Origin: an uncultured Bacteroidales bacterium
Lineage (GTDB): Bacteria > Bacteroidota > Bacteroidia > Bacteroidales > UBA932
DNA length: 64,000 nt
Assembly: GCA_944322585.1 (NCBI GenBank)
Contig: CALUPB010000010.1
Span: 1-64,000 of the forward strand
Direction of reading: 5' to 3'
Below, piece by piece: positions 16,382 through 25,065 of the stretch (the first letter of the stretch is position 1; each line of letters begins with the position of its first letter). The translations under genes were made by a program, and so were the position numbers. The notes beneath the pieces are model-generated. The model made no database searches. It was not told where the DNA came from and saw only the letters and a program-made list of their open reading frames with translations.

Positions 16382-17268
16382 ATGGACAACTCCATCCATC
16401 TGAAATACCTGACCATAAACCAGGATGATCTGAAATGGGGGATAACGATAAATTCCGTCGGATATCAGAACATTGCCGCAGGCATGTCCTATCCGCCTAA
16501 AAATCACCCCCCCGCTATCTGTTTTCAACTGATAGCGGCCGGACACTGAACGAATACCAGCTCCTGTACATCACGAAAGGAAAAGGCTGCTTCACTTCAA
16601 AAACCATCGACAGGACAATCCACATATCGGAAGGCAACATGTTCCTTCTGTTCCCGGGAGAATGGCACAACTACAGTCCCGATCCATCAACCGGCTGGGA
16701 AGAGCATTGGATAGGCTTCGAAGGCCAGAGCATCGACAACTGGGTCCGCAACAGGCTGCTGACACCAGACAAGCCGGTACTGAGGGTCGGGATCCATGAT
16801 GAGATCGTAAATCTCTACCGCGCCGCAACCGAAGCCGCCATGGAACAGAAATCCGGATTCCAGCAGGTCCTTTCCGGGATCGTTCACCATATACTCGGCC
16901 TCGCATACTGCTATGACAGGAATTACGTATTCGAATCCTCCGAGGTCTCACTGATCAACCGGGCAAAAATCATCATCAACGAACATTTCAAGACAATACA
17001 TCCGCAGGCAATAGCGGAGGAACTTAACATGTCCTATTCCAATTTCCGCAGGATCTTCAAGGAATACACGGGATTAGCTCCCATCCAGTATATCCAGGCG
17101 GCAAAAATCTCCAAAGCAAAAGAACTTCTTACCAACAGCCCTATGTCCATCAAGGAAATAGCATGGCAGCTCGGTTTCGAGAACCATGAATATTTCTTCT
17201 CGATCTTCAAGAAAAGGACAGGCTGCACCCCGGCCGAATACAGACGGATAACTCAAGGTCACATCTGA
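16382..17268 (+). pseudogene. AraC-family rhamnose regulator, frameshifted in a C7 tract
   Basis: From ATG 16382 the frame reads MDNSIHLKYLTINQDDLKWG and reaches PPKNHPPA before ending early at a TGA near 16549. One base inserted in the seven-C run at 16507-16513 restores HPPRYLFSTDSGRTLNEYQL LYITKGKGCF, which joins seamlessly to the rest of a Bacteroides-type RhaR (MFLLFPGEWHNYSPDP, then the AraC helix-turn-helix pair at about 190-290 with FRRIFKEYTGLAPIQYIQ). The full product would be about 295 residues, with a cupin-like sensor followed by a DNA-binding domain. It is divergent from rhaB, matching a rhamnose-responsive activator. The shift may be a real mutation, phase variation or an assembly error. 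Confidence 0.85.
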
Positions 17269-17299
17269 CACAGCGGCTGCAGCCCTGCCTTTCCGCATG

Positions 17300-19015
17300 C
17301 TACTGCCCGTATCCCGGATTCGGCTCTATCAGAGGATTTCCGCTGATGGCATCGTTCGGTATCGGGAACAGCTTGAGATTCGCGTTGCCGGTAGCCGTGT
17401 GGTCCCACCAGTCCTCTTCCACGAACTTGTTCCAGCGGAGCAGGTCCGTACGCCTCCTTCCCTCTCCCAGGAACTCGATACCCCATTCGTCAAGCATCCG
17501 CCACTCGTCAAGATTCGAAGCATCGCACGGGTCAGGGTCAACCTGTCCGGGGAAATTACGCTTGCGGACGTCATTGATAAGGTCAGCAGCACCATCAATA
17601 TCGCCATCCCGCCATTTGCACTCGGCAAGCATATACTGCACCTCTGTCAGCCTTGCCATGACAAAGCCGGCCGTCCACTGGTACGGATCGTCATCGGGAG
17701 CGACAGGATACTTTATAAGACGGACTCCAGTATTCTCTTCACCGTCATATTTGGTGGAAGGTACATCATCGGCTGTAGGATAGGTGGAGCCTATCAAGGA
17801 TGTACGGCCTACATAGTCCACGAACTCCAACTGATGGCCGTCATGGACACTGTTCTGTCCGGAGACGATTACCGGACTTCCGTCCGGAGCATATATCGGC
17901 CCGAAAAAGAGCATCCCTTCATATTCCCCGTTTCCTTCATACTTGTAGCACACCTTGCGTAAATCCGTATCTTCCATCTTAGAGAACACCCTGCCGAGCC
18001 TGAAATCGGCATCGGTATATTCATCCCCGTTCGGCTTTACCGACGGCATTATAGTGATTCCGTTCATGGTTCCCGCGCCTTTCAGGCCGAAGAACTGGTC
18101 CAACATGTTAGGCTGGTAGAACCATGCAAGCCAGGAATTGTTCTGCAGTCTGTTGTAGGCAGACGGAAGCACCCATATGTTCTCGGAACAGTTGAGATTG
18201 TTGAAGCAGAAAGGATCTTTCCAGTCCGCAGCAAGGGAATAAGTACCGTATTTCCCCTCCATAATTTCCCGGCAGAGAATCTCGCACTCAGCATAATGGT
18301 CTTCACCGACATATACCTCCGCATTGAAATACAGACGCGCGAGCAATACGGCGGCAGTGGCCCTGTAAATCGTATAGTCAATCTCCGTTCCGGCAGTCTT
18401 CAGAGGAAGGAGCTGCAGGGATTCTTTCAGCAGGCTCTCGATATGGAGCCAGGTATCCTTTGCACTGCTCCTCGGCTGCGGATCGACTCCTGCAGTCCCC
18501 TCATATATAGGCATCCCCCCGTAGAAATCAAGACCTCTGAGATAAAAATACGCTATCAGCGTCTTCATCTGGGCGATATGCTGCGCCCTGTCCTCCTCTG
18601 TGAATCCGACCTTCTCATAGTCGGCTGCCTTCAGATCCTCGATGACCTCCAGGGTCAGGGCGACTCCGGTAGTGACAAGTCCCCACCCGTTATTGATATA
18701 GGGATTGACCGTCCCCCAGTCATGGTCCTGTATACGAAACCAGTCGCCTCCCGTCCATTTCTGCTCTTTCTGTATCACTGCGAAATGGTCAGCAGTGAGT
18801 TCCTGCATGAACCAGAACCCGACTCCGTCGCCCCTCATCTCCGATGCAATCAGATGGGTGAACGGACGTCCCATCGCTGAATAGATATCATTCTTGGTCT
18901 GGAAGAATGTCTCCGGAGTGACCTGGCTGTACCATACCGGATCAAGATCCGTACATCCGGCAAAAGCAGCAATACCGGCCATTGCCACGGACAGTTTTAT
19001 AATCAATTTTCTCAT
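17300..19015 (-). CDS. SusD/RagB-family nutrient-binding lipoprotein
   Basis: The 571-residue surface lipoprotein has a lipobox (IAAFAGC, Cys20) and the SusD fold. The N-terminal TPR-like helices (TPETFFQTKNDIYSAMGRPF; IAYFYLRGLDFYGGMPIYE) and the C-terminal RagB signature (MLAECKWRDGDIDGAADLIN, then RRRTDLLRWNKF) are visible. It should form a lid on the neighbouring SusC transporter and bind the target glycan at the cell surface. It follows susC by 16 bp on the same strand, and its end faces the regulator gene 31 bp away. Glycan specificity cannot be read from sequence; context suggests a rhamnose-containing substrate. Confidence 0.93.
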   Translation of the reverse strand: MRKLIIKLSVAMAGIAAFAGCTDLDPVWYSQVTPETFFQTKNDIYSAMGRPFTHLIASEMRGDGVGFWFMQELTADHFAVIQKEQKWTGGDWFRIQDHDWGTVNPYINNGWGLVTTGVALTLEVIEDLKAADYEKVGFTEEDRAQHIAQMKTLIAYFYLRGLDFYGGMPIYEGTAGVDPQPRSSAKDTWLHIESLLKESLQLLPLKTAGTEIDYTIYRATAAVLLARLYFNAEVYVGEDHYAECEILCREIMEGKYGTYSLAADWKDPFCFNNLNCSENIWVLPSAYNRLQNNSWLAWFYQPNMLDQFFGLKGAGTMNGITIMPSVKPNGDEYTDADFRLGRVFSKMEDTDLRKVCYKYEGNGEYEGMLFFGPIYAPDGSPVIVSGQNSVHDGHQLEFVDYVGRTSLIGSTYPTADDVPSTKYDGEENTGVRLIKYPVAPDDDPYQWTAGFVMARLTEVQYMLAECKWRDGDIDGAADLINDVRKRNFPGQVDPDPCDASNLDEWRMLDEWGIEFLGEGRRRTDLLRWNKFVEEDWWDHTATGNANLKLFPIPNDAISGNPLIEPNPGYGQ

Positions 19016-19031
19016 TTTCTTTGCGTATTAT

Positions 19032-21971
19032 TTAGAAACCTATCTCTATACCGAGTATGAAAGTCCTTGTACGCGGATATTTGTTCATGTCCTCGAAGCC
19101 GGGAGCGAGTCCGTTCACATTGACTTCAGGGTCAAGTCCGGTATATCCTGTAATTGTAAACAGATTTCTGGCAGTCAGATAAACTCTGAGCCTGTTGATA
19201 AGCCTGACCGTATTTTTCGGAAGGGTATATCCGAGAGTAACCGCATCGAGCTTGAGGAAATCCCCTTTCTCGAGCCAGTAATCCATCACCATCAGCCTGT
19301 CGGTATTGGATATCGGGGCATTCCGTCTGTAGGCCGAACGCAAAAGATTCTGCCCGTCGGTTATACGGCTGTTGACACCCTGTACCATATCCGTCACATT
19401 GTACACGTCATATCCGAGCCAGCTCCTGAAAAACAGTCCGAGATCCCAGCTGCGGAATCTTATCGTATTGTTCCATGAAAGGACTGCTTTCGGAAGACCG
19501 TTGCCTGTCTGCACCCTGTCTTCATCCGTTCCCTGGGCATATGGGATCATTACGTTGTCCTTGTTCCATATCATAGGCGTCCCGTCCTCCTGTCTCACTC
19601 CTGCAAACCTGTAAAGGAAGAACTTGCCTATTTCCTGTCCCCCGAGGATACGGACTGCCGCACCGCCGCCGTGAGGTATCGAATACATTTCAAGGAAAGT
19701 ATCCTGGGCCATCTCTTCAAGACGTGACGCCCCCACGAATGATCCGACTACCGACATGTCATAGGACCAGTCTTTCGTATCCACTATCCTGCCTGTCAGT
19801 TCAAGTTCGTAACCCTGATTGGTGATAGTGCCTATATTCACGGTCGATGTAGTGAACACTGCCGGAGGCGAAGCCACTGGGATACCGCTGTAAATGGCAT
19901 CCTCCACCCTTCTGTTATAATAGTCGAAACGTCCGCTCAGCCTGTTGTTGAACAAGGCGAAGTCCAGCCCTACATCCCATTCGTGCTTCACTTCCCATCT
20001 CAGATCCTTGTTCTGGTTATGCTGGAGGCCGTAAACCCTGAGCCATTCCCCGTTGTAATAGGTCCACGAATCGAGGGAATACATACGGTAGGCGGTCGTT
20101 GCATCCACGCCCTGATTACCGGTGGTCCCATAGCTTACCCTTACCTTGAGGTCATTCACGACCGGCACGTTCCTCATGAATTTTTCGGAAGATATCCTCC
20201 ATGCCGCCGAGAAGCCCGGGAACAGGCCCCATCTGTTCTTGCCGTAGAATTTGGACGACCCCTCATACCTCAGGTTGGCCGTAAAAAGATACCTGTCGTC
20301 ATAGGAATAGTTGACCCTGCCGAAGAATGCTATCAGTCTTGTCGTCGCATTCTTGGAAGAGCCCATGCCGGCCCTGCCGTCAGCCAGGTATTCCCCCGCC
20401 CCGAGATTCCATTCTTTCAGTCCGTCCACGAGGAAATCATAGTTGTTCGCCGAAAAACTGTCCCCGTTGAATTCCTGGAACGAATATCCGAGCACGGCAT
20501 TGACACTGTGCCTGTTGATTTTACGGTCATAATTCGTAGTCACGTCCAGCATCTTGTCCATAGACTGGGCGAAACTGTGCGATGCCGCCCCGTCATAATG
20601 GTTTTCGAGACACTCCCTGTGCAGTTTGGACACGTATGAGGAAGACTTCGTCTTGACATGCTTGTATGCTGTCCGGACAGTAGCCGACCAATGGTCCGTG
20701 ATATTGAGTTTCAGAGACAGATTGGCAAGCAGGAGGCTCGAAGAGTTCGTGTTGTCCCTGAGTTCCACTTCCGCCACCGGATTCTTGAAATACGGCTGGT
20801 TCAGAATCATATAATACCCTGATTCGCTTGTCTCGTCGTATATGGGATATGTAGGGTTGAGGCTGGATGCGTATTCGAACATGCTGTTGTCAGCATTGGT
20901 CCAGTCCACATTGGTATAGTTCACTGTAGCGGACAGTTCCAGCCTGTCGTCCAGGAACTTGAACCATGTGCTCAACCGGCCGCCGAACTCCTGTCTGTCG
21001 TTCTTGATGGCAATACCGGCCGCATCGCGCATGTACCCGCTGGCGCTTACCCTGAAATTCTCCGTTCCGCCGCTGGCAGACAGGGCATATCTCTGGCTGA
21101 ACGGGGCATCCCGCGTAACGGCGTCATACCAGTCCGTAGAACCGCCGAAATCATATACATTGTTTGTTCCTGTCCTTCCATACTCGCGGAATTCATCGGC
21201 AGAAAGGAGATCAGGCTTCTTCGCCAGAGTCTCGAGCTGAAGCTCCGTACTGAAATTCACTGTCAGCCGTCCCTTGTCCGGCTGCTTGGTAGTGATAAGC
21301 ACGACTCCTCCCGAAGCCCTTGTACCGTAGATTGCAGCTGCCGACGCATCCTTGAGTACGGTAATGGATTCTATATCCTCTTTGGCCACCAGTTCGAGTT
21401 CCGCCCCGGGGACACCGTCAATCACGACAAGGGGTCCCTGGTCCCCGTTCACGGAATTGATGCCCCTCAGCTGCAGGGAAACTCCGGAATTCGGATCCGC
21501 CCCATTGGTGGAGATAATGGAAAGTCCAGGTATCTTTCCCTGTACGGCCATAAGAGGCGAACTCGTTCCGGATATGAATTCTTCGTCGGAAATCTTCGAT
21601 ACGGAATTGGTCAGAGACCTCTTGTCTATCGTTCCGTAACCTACCACTACGACTGCATCCAGATCATTCTCGGAAGTCATTATGACCCGGAGATCCCTGT
21701 TTCTGCCGGGTTTCAGGGTCTGAGGTTCGAAGCCCACATAGCTGAAATCGAGGGACGCCCCCTCATTTGTCATGATGGAGAATGTCCCGTCGAGGCCGGT
21801 AGCCACACCATTGGAAGTACCGCTCTCTATCACGCTTACACCGATAAGCGGTTCCCCCTCATTGTCAAGCACTATTCCCGTGACTGTAACTTTTGTCTGG
21901 GCCAGACACAGCATAGCCGGGAATACTGTCAATGCAGCTAAAAAAATAGCTTTTCTAATGAGATTCTTCAT
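19032..21971 (-). CDS. SusC/RagA-family TonB-dependent outer-membrane transporter
   Basis: A 979-residue outer-membrane receptor. The signal peptide ends near MLCLAQ (residue 25). A carboxypeptidase-D-like regulatory domain follows (about 28-110, VTGIVLDNEGEPLIGVSV), then the plug with VVVVGYGTIDKRSL and ESITVLKDASAAAIYGTRAS, and a 22-strand barrel ending in RTFILGIEIGF, whose terminal phenylalanine is the usual outer-membrane targeting residue. It imports oligosaccharides using TonB energy with the SusD partner 16 bp downstream. Its promoter faces the lipoprotein/hydrolase operon across a 290-bp divergent region carrying a perfect palindrome. Confidence 0.95.
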   Translation of the reverse strand: MKNLIRKAIFLAALTVFPAMLCLAQTKVTVTGIVLDNEGEPLIGVSVIESGTSNGVATGLDGTFSIMTNEGASLDFSYVGFEPQTLKPGRNRDLRVIMTSENDLDAVVVVGYGTIDKRSLTNSVSKISDEEFISGTSSPLMAVQGKIPGLSIISTNGADPNSGVSLQLRGINSVNGDQGPLVVIDGVPGAELELVAKEDIESITVLKDASAAAIYGTRASGGVVLITTKQPDKGRLTVNFSTELQLETLAKKPDLLSADEFREYGRTGTNNVYDFGGSTDWYDAVTRDAPFSQRYALSASGGTENFRVSASGYMRDAAGIAIKNDRQEFGGRLSTWFKFLDDRLELSATVNYTNVDWTNADNSMFEYASSLNPTYPIYDETSESGYYMILNQPYFKNPVAEVELRDNTNSSSLLLANLSLKLNITDHWSATVRTAYKHVKTKSSSYVSKLHRECLENHYDGAASHSFAQSMDKMLDVTTNYDRKINRHSVNAVLGYSFQEFNGDSFSANNYDFLVDGLKEWNLGAGEYLADGRAGMGSSKNATTRLIAFFGRVNYSYDDRYLFTANLRYEGSSKFYGKNRWGLFPGFSAAWRISSEKFMRNVPVVNDLKVRVSYGTTGNQGVDATTAYRMYSLDSWTYYNGEWLRVYGLQHNQNKDLRWEVKHEWDVGLDFALFNNRLSGRFDYYNRRVEDAIYSGIPVASPPAVFTTSTVNIGTITNQGYELELTGRIVDTKDWSYDMSVVGSFVGASRLEEMAQDTFLEMYSIPHGGGAAVRILGGQEIGKFFLYRFAGVRQEDGTPMIWNKDNVMIPYAQGTDEDRVQTGNGLPKAVLSWNNTIRFRSWDLGLFFRSWLGYDVYNVTDMVQGVNSRITDGQNLLRSAYRRNAPISNTDRLMVMDYWLEKGDFLKLDAVTLGYTLPKNTVRLINRLRVYLTARNLFTITGYTGLDPEVNVNGLAPGFEDMNKYPRTRTFILGIEIGF

Positions 21972-22038
21972 GCTGTTTAATGTTAATAATTATGCTTTCT
22001 GCAGGATGCTGATCCTGTGACTGACTTATTGCCGGTTA

Positions 22039-22046
22039 CAAAAGTA
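22039..22046 (-). promoter_or_regulatory. susC promoter -7 box
   Basis: TACTTTTG on the minus strand fits TAnnTTTG, 68 bp upstream of the susC start. No strong -33 box is seen, as expected for an activated promoter. Confidence 0.5.
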
Positions 22047-22096
22047 TACATGAAGCCATGCTGCGGGATTGAGCATTTTGACCGAATAATTCCAAA

Positions 22097-22114
22097 AAAT
22101 GCCAATTGGCATTT
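22097..22114. promoter_or_regulatory. 18-bp perfect palindrome, candidate operator
   Basis: AAATGCCAATTGGCATTT is a perfect dyad. Its centre (22105.5) is 63 bp from the centre of the susC -7 box and 62 bp from the centre of the lipoprotein -7 box on the other strand. The symmetric position suggests one bound dimer acting on both divergent promoters. The binding protein is unknown; AraC-type proteins usually prefer direct repeats. Confidence 0.6.
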
Positions 22115-22163
22115 AACAAAATGCTTCTGTCAAATTTTTCAACCTTTCCATTTCCGATATACA

Positions 22164-22171
22164 TAATTTTG
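22164..22171 (+). promoter_or_regulatory. Hydrolase-operon promoter -7 box
   Basis: TAATTTTG fits TAnnTTTG, 90 bp before the ATG of the lipoprotein gene at 22262. No convincing -33 box accompanies it. Confidence 0.5.
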
Positions 22172-22261
22172 CTTCCGGGAAATGGGACACACAACCGACT
22201 GACTTGACCGCCACCCGTTTCCATGGCACTTTATCATTAACTTTTTTCAAAACCACTGATT

Positions 22262-22855
22262 ATGAAAACACGACTGAACCGTCTGCTTGTTCTTGCGGCA
22301 ATGCCGCTGCTCGCACTCTCATGCAAGGAAAAGGAAGGCCCCGAGGTTATCCCGCCAGAGCCGAAACCGGCTGCATATGAATGTACTGTCCGTCCTCTTG
22401 TCGAAGGCGAGACTCAGGTAAACAGTATCACCGCACAGGACGACGGCTCCTGGTTCATCGACTGGAAGGGATATTTCGATGCATTTTTCTTTCTGGACAT
22501 CACCCTGAATGAAGACGAGAAAGCAGCCGGTCTGGACTACAGCCAGTACAATGTGCTTGAATTCGAAGTAAAGGGCGTTACCGCCGTAACCCCGACGACT
22601 CCCCAGGGCCCTGCCAACGGAGACACGCCTCTCATAATCTATGTGGGCGGCACTGCATACCCTACAAACTGCTCCGACTGCAAGAACGTCTTCCCTGTCT
22701 CTGAAGACTGGGTGAAGGTGACTTGCGACCTTGCAGCCGACGGGGCACAGGCAGGCACGCCTTGGACATGGGTAAGGATAGGCATCGGAGCCAACGCCGC
22801 CACTCCGACATTCTATATCCGCAATATAAGGATAATCAATCCGGACGCAGAATAG
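22262..22855 (+). CDS. Small lipoprotein of the rhamnose locus, unknown function
   Basis: A 197-residue lipoprotein with signal peptide and lipobox LLALSC (Cys21) followed by KEKEG, a lysine/acidic start of the kind linked to surface export in Bacteroidota. The mature part is a predicted all-beta domain with aromatic residues (GSWFIDWKGYFDAFFFLD; TPTFYIRNIRIINPDAE). It resembles in style the N-terminal beta domain of the two following hydrolases (also ending in a short beta hairpin with R and I/V residues). I do not recognise a family. First gene of the plus-strand operon, 27 bp before the next; a surface glycan-binding role is inference. Confidence 0.7.
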   Translation: MKTRLNRLLVLAAMPLLALSCKEKEGPEVIPPEPKPAAYECTVRPLVEGETQVNSITAQDDGSWFIDWKGYFDAFFFLDITLNEDEKAAGLDYSQYNVLEFEVKGVTAVTPTTPQGPANGDTPLIIYVGGTAYPTNCSDCKNVFPVSEDWVKVTCDLAADGAQAGTPWTWVRIGIGANAATPTFYIRNIRIINPDAE

Positions 22856-22882
22856 GACAGCCCCGGATAAACCTTGCATGAC

Positions 22883-25054
22883 ATGAGGAATTCGCTTAAG
22901 ATACTGCAATGGCTTCTGTTGTCCGGTGCGATATTCAGTACCGTCACCGGATGCGGACAGGAACCCCTGCCTCCGCTTCCTGACAAACCGGACAGCGGAG
23001 GCTCCGCCTCGGACGGGATACCGCTTTCGATAAGGACTACAGACCACAACAATATCACTTTCAGACAGGACGGAGATGACTGGATCATAAGTACAACCGG
23101 ACTCGATCCGTATCTGTGGCTCGATGCAGCCATTCCCGTAGATTTCGAAAAGCAGTACATGCTCGCCTTCGACAGTTTCAACACTACAGAACCGCTTCCT
23201 CTTGTCATATTCGTGGGAGAGGTCTGCGACGGGGACCATCTGCTCGAAAACGGAGATTATGTACTGCCGCGTACGGAAGGCTGGTCTTCCGTCTCGTACA
23301 ACCTGTCGGAAGTAAAGACTCCCCCTGCCGTACCATTCCGCTCGGTCAGGGTCAGGTTCGGGCTTGACGGCCAGCATACATTCAGGCTCAAGAACTTTGT
23401 CCTGCGTGCCCCTAACCAGCAGGAAATAGACAAGGAAGAGAATGAGGCCGACCGGCTCCGGCAGGAAGAGGAACTCAAAAACCGTCTCGATGAATATCTT
23501 GACAGGACCTTTACTTCTGAAATAACGGAAGTGGTCACAGACTACACTGCTTCCACAGTCACCGTTTCAGGTACGGTAGCAACAGATGACTATACTGGAG
23601 TAGGACTGGCCGAAATACCTATGTGGGAAGACCAGACCGCACCTGACGAAATCTACAGCTTCACCGGACTCTCCGGCCCGTCTGTCCGGCAGACATTCGA
23701 CAGGTTCGACACTGACGGGAGGGACAGGCTGCTCTCGGGATGGGCGATAGTGCGGGATAACGGAGACTCGTACGAACTGCTCTCCGCCTTGCACCATACA
23801 GACCGGATAACCAATCCGCGGGCCAATCTGGAACGGAAAATCCCTGATTCAATAAAAGGTATCGGAGGATGTCCTTACGACCATCAGGACATGACTGACC
23901 TTAACATTTCGAGCGGCAATTTCAACATTATCCTCGACCAGATCCTCTATACTGATCCGGGAAATGGACGCGAACCATATGAATATGCAGGCAAGACATG
24001 GTATGCCGACGTAAACGGAAGCATGATACAGCAGATCGACAAGGATGTGAAGATTTCACAGGAAATGGGACTGATGGTATCGGCAATCCTGCTCATCCCT
24101 GTCAACAAGGGGGCGGCCGAAGGCTCTTGGCTTGATCTTGTGGCCCATCCTGAAAACGAATACAGCGCAGCCTTCTCCATGCCGGACATGCTGTCGAGAG
24201 ATGCCGTAGAAGCATATGCGGCCACCATGAACTTCCTTTGTGAACGGTACAGCACGGAAGAACACGGACGCATACACCATTGGATTGTACATAACGAGAT
24301 ACAGGCAGGGTATTACTGGACCAATGCCGGAGAACGCACCATCCAGACATACATGAATCTTTATGAGCGTTCGATGAGACTTGTGCAGACAATCGCCAGA
24401 CAGTACGACCCTAACGCCAAAGCCCTCATCTCCCTTGACCACGGATGGACATACAGGGGTTCAGACAGGGCATATGCCGGGAAAGACCTTCTCGAACAGC
24501 TGCTCAAATACAGCAGGCAGGAGGGAGACTTCGACTGGGGCATAGCATTCCACCCGTATCCTCAGGACATCAACAATCCGCGTACATGGCTCGATGACCA
24601 GGCCACCTACAGCTATTCCACCCCTTACATAACTCCGAAAAACCTGGAAGTCCTCGATGCCTGGGCATCCCTTCCTTCAGTATGCTATAACGGCACCGAA
24701 CCGAGGGAAATACAGTTCAGCGAGCAGGGCATCAACTCTCCGGACTATGAACCTCTCTCCCTGACCAACCAGGCAGCAGGCCTTGCATGGTCATTGGCAA
24801 AACTGCAGCATCTGGACAATGTCATCACCTATGCCTACCATCTCTGGGCGGATGCCCACGAAGAGGGGGGACTGCGGCTCGGGCTCAGAAAATACGGGGA
24901 CGATCCTGAAGACCCTCACGGGAAAAAGCCTTCATGGGACGTATTCCGGGCCTTCGGACAGCCGGACTGGGAAGAAGTCTCGGCTCCTTATCTGGACGTT
25001 ATCGGCATCGACAGCTGGGACGAAGTCGTCCACACAGGAGAAATATCGGAATAA
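22883..25054 (+). CDS. Lipoprotein with clan-A-like glycosidase barrel, DUF5722-like (copy 1)
   Basis: The protein has 723 residues from the ATG at 22883 (a TTG three codons upstream is the alternative). Lipobox TVTGC places Cys near residue 24. Residues about 50-170 form a beta domain (ISTTGLDPYLWLDA; RFGLDGQHTFRLKNFVLR). A helical linker follows (EIDKEENEADRLRQEEELKN), then from about 310 a TIM-barrel-like domain. WIVHNEIQAGYYW carries an Asn-Glu pair typical of the acid/base of clan GH-A, and EIQFSEQGINS a second glutamate suitable as nucleophile. I believe this is the DUF5722 family, whose substrate is not established to my knowledge. It is a tandem paralogue of the next gene, 11 bp downstream. 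Confidence 0.7.
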   Translation: MRNSLKILQWLLLSGAIFSTVTGCGQEPLPPLPDKPDSGGSASDGIPLSIRTTDHNNITFRQDGDDWIISTTGLDPYLWLDAAIPVDFEKQYMLAFDSFNTTEPLPLVIFVGEVCDGDHLLENGDYVLPRTEGWSSVSYNLSEVKTPPAVPFRSVRVRFGLDGQHTFRLKNFVLRAPNQQEIDKEENEADRLRQEEELKNRLDEYLDRTFTSEITEVVTDYTASTVTVSGTVATDDYTGVGLAEIPMWEDQTAPDEIYSFTGLSGPSVRQTFDRFDTDGRDRLLSGWAIVRDNGDSYELLSALHHTDRITNPRANLERKIPDSIKGIGGCPYDHQDMTDLNISSGNFNIILDQILYTDPGNGREPYEYAGKTWYADVNGSMIQQIDKDVKISQEMGLMVSAILLIPVNKGAAEGSWLDLVAHPENEYSAAFSMPDMLSRDAVEAYAATMNFLCERYSTEEHGRIHHWIVHNEIQAGYYWTNAGERTIQTYMNLYERSMRLVQTIARQYDPNAKALISLDHGWTYRGSDRAYAGKDLLEQLLKYSRQEGDFDWGIAFHPYPQDINNPRTWLDDQATYSYSTPYITPKNLEVLDAWASLPSVCYNGTEPREIQFSEQGINSPDYEPLSLTNQAAGLAWSLAKLQHLDNVITYAYHLWADAHEEGGLRLGLRKYGDDPEDPHGKKPSWDVFRAFGQPDWEEVSAPYLDVIGIDSWDEVVHTGEISE

Positions 25055-25065
25055 AACGGACATAG

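Noticed and set aside
22319..23377. 352-codon minus-strand frame across two plus-strand genes
   Set aside because: It crosses the boundary between two well-supported genes and has no domain; Cys/Arg-rich composition fits noncoding frame.
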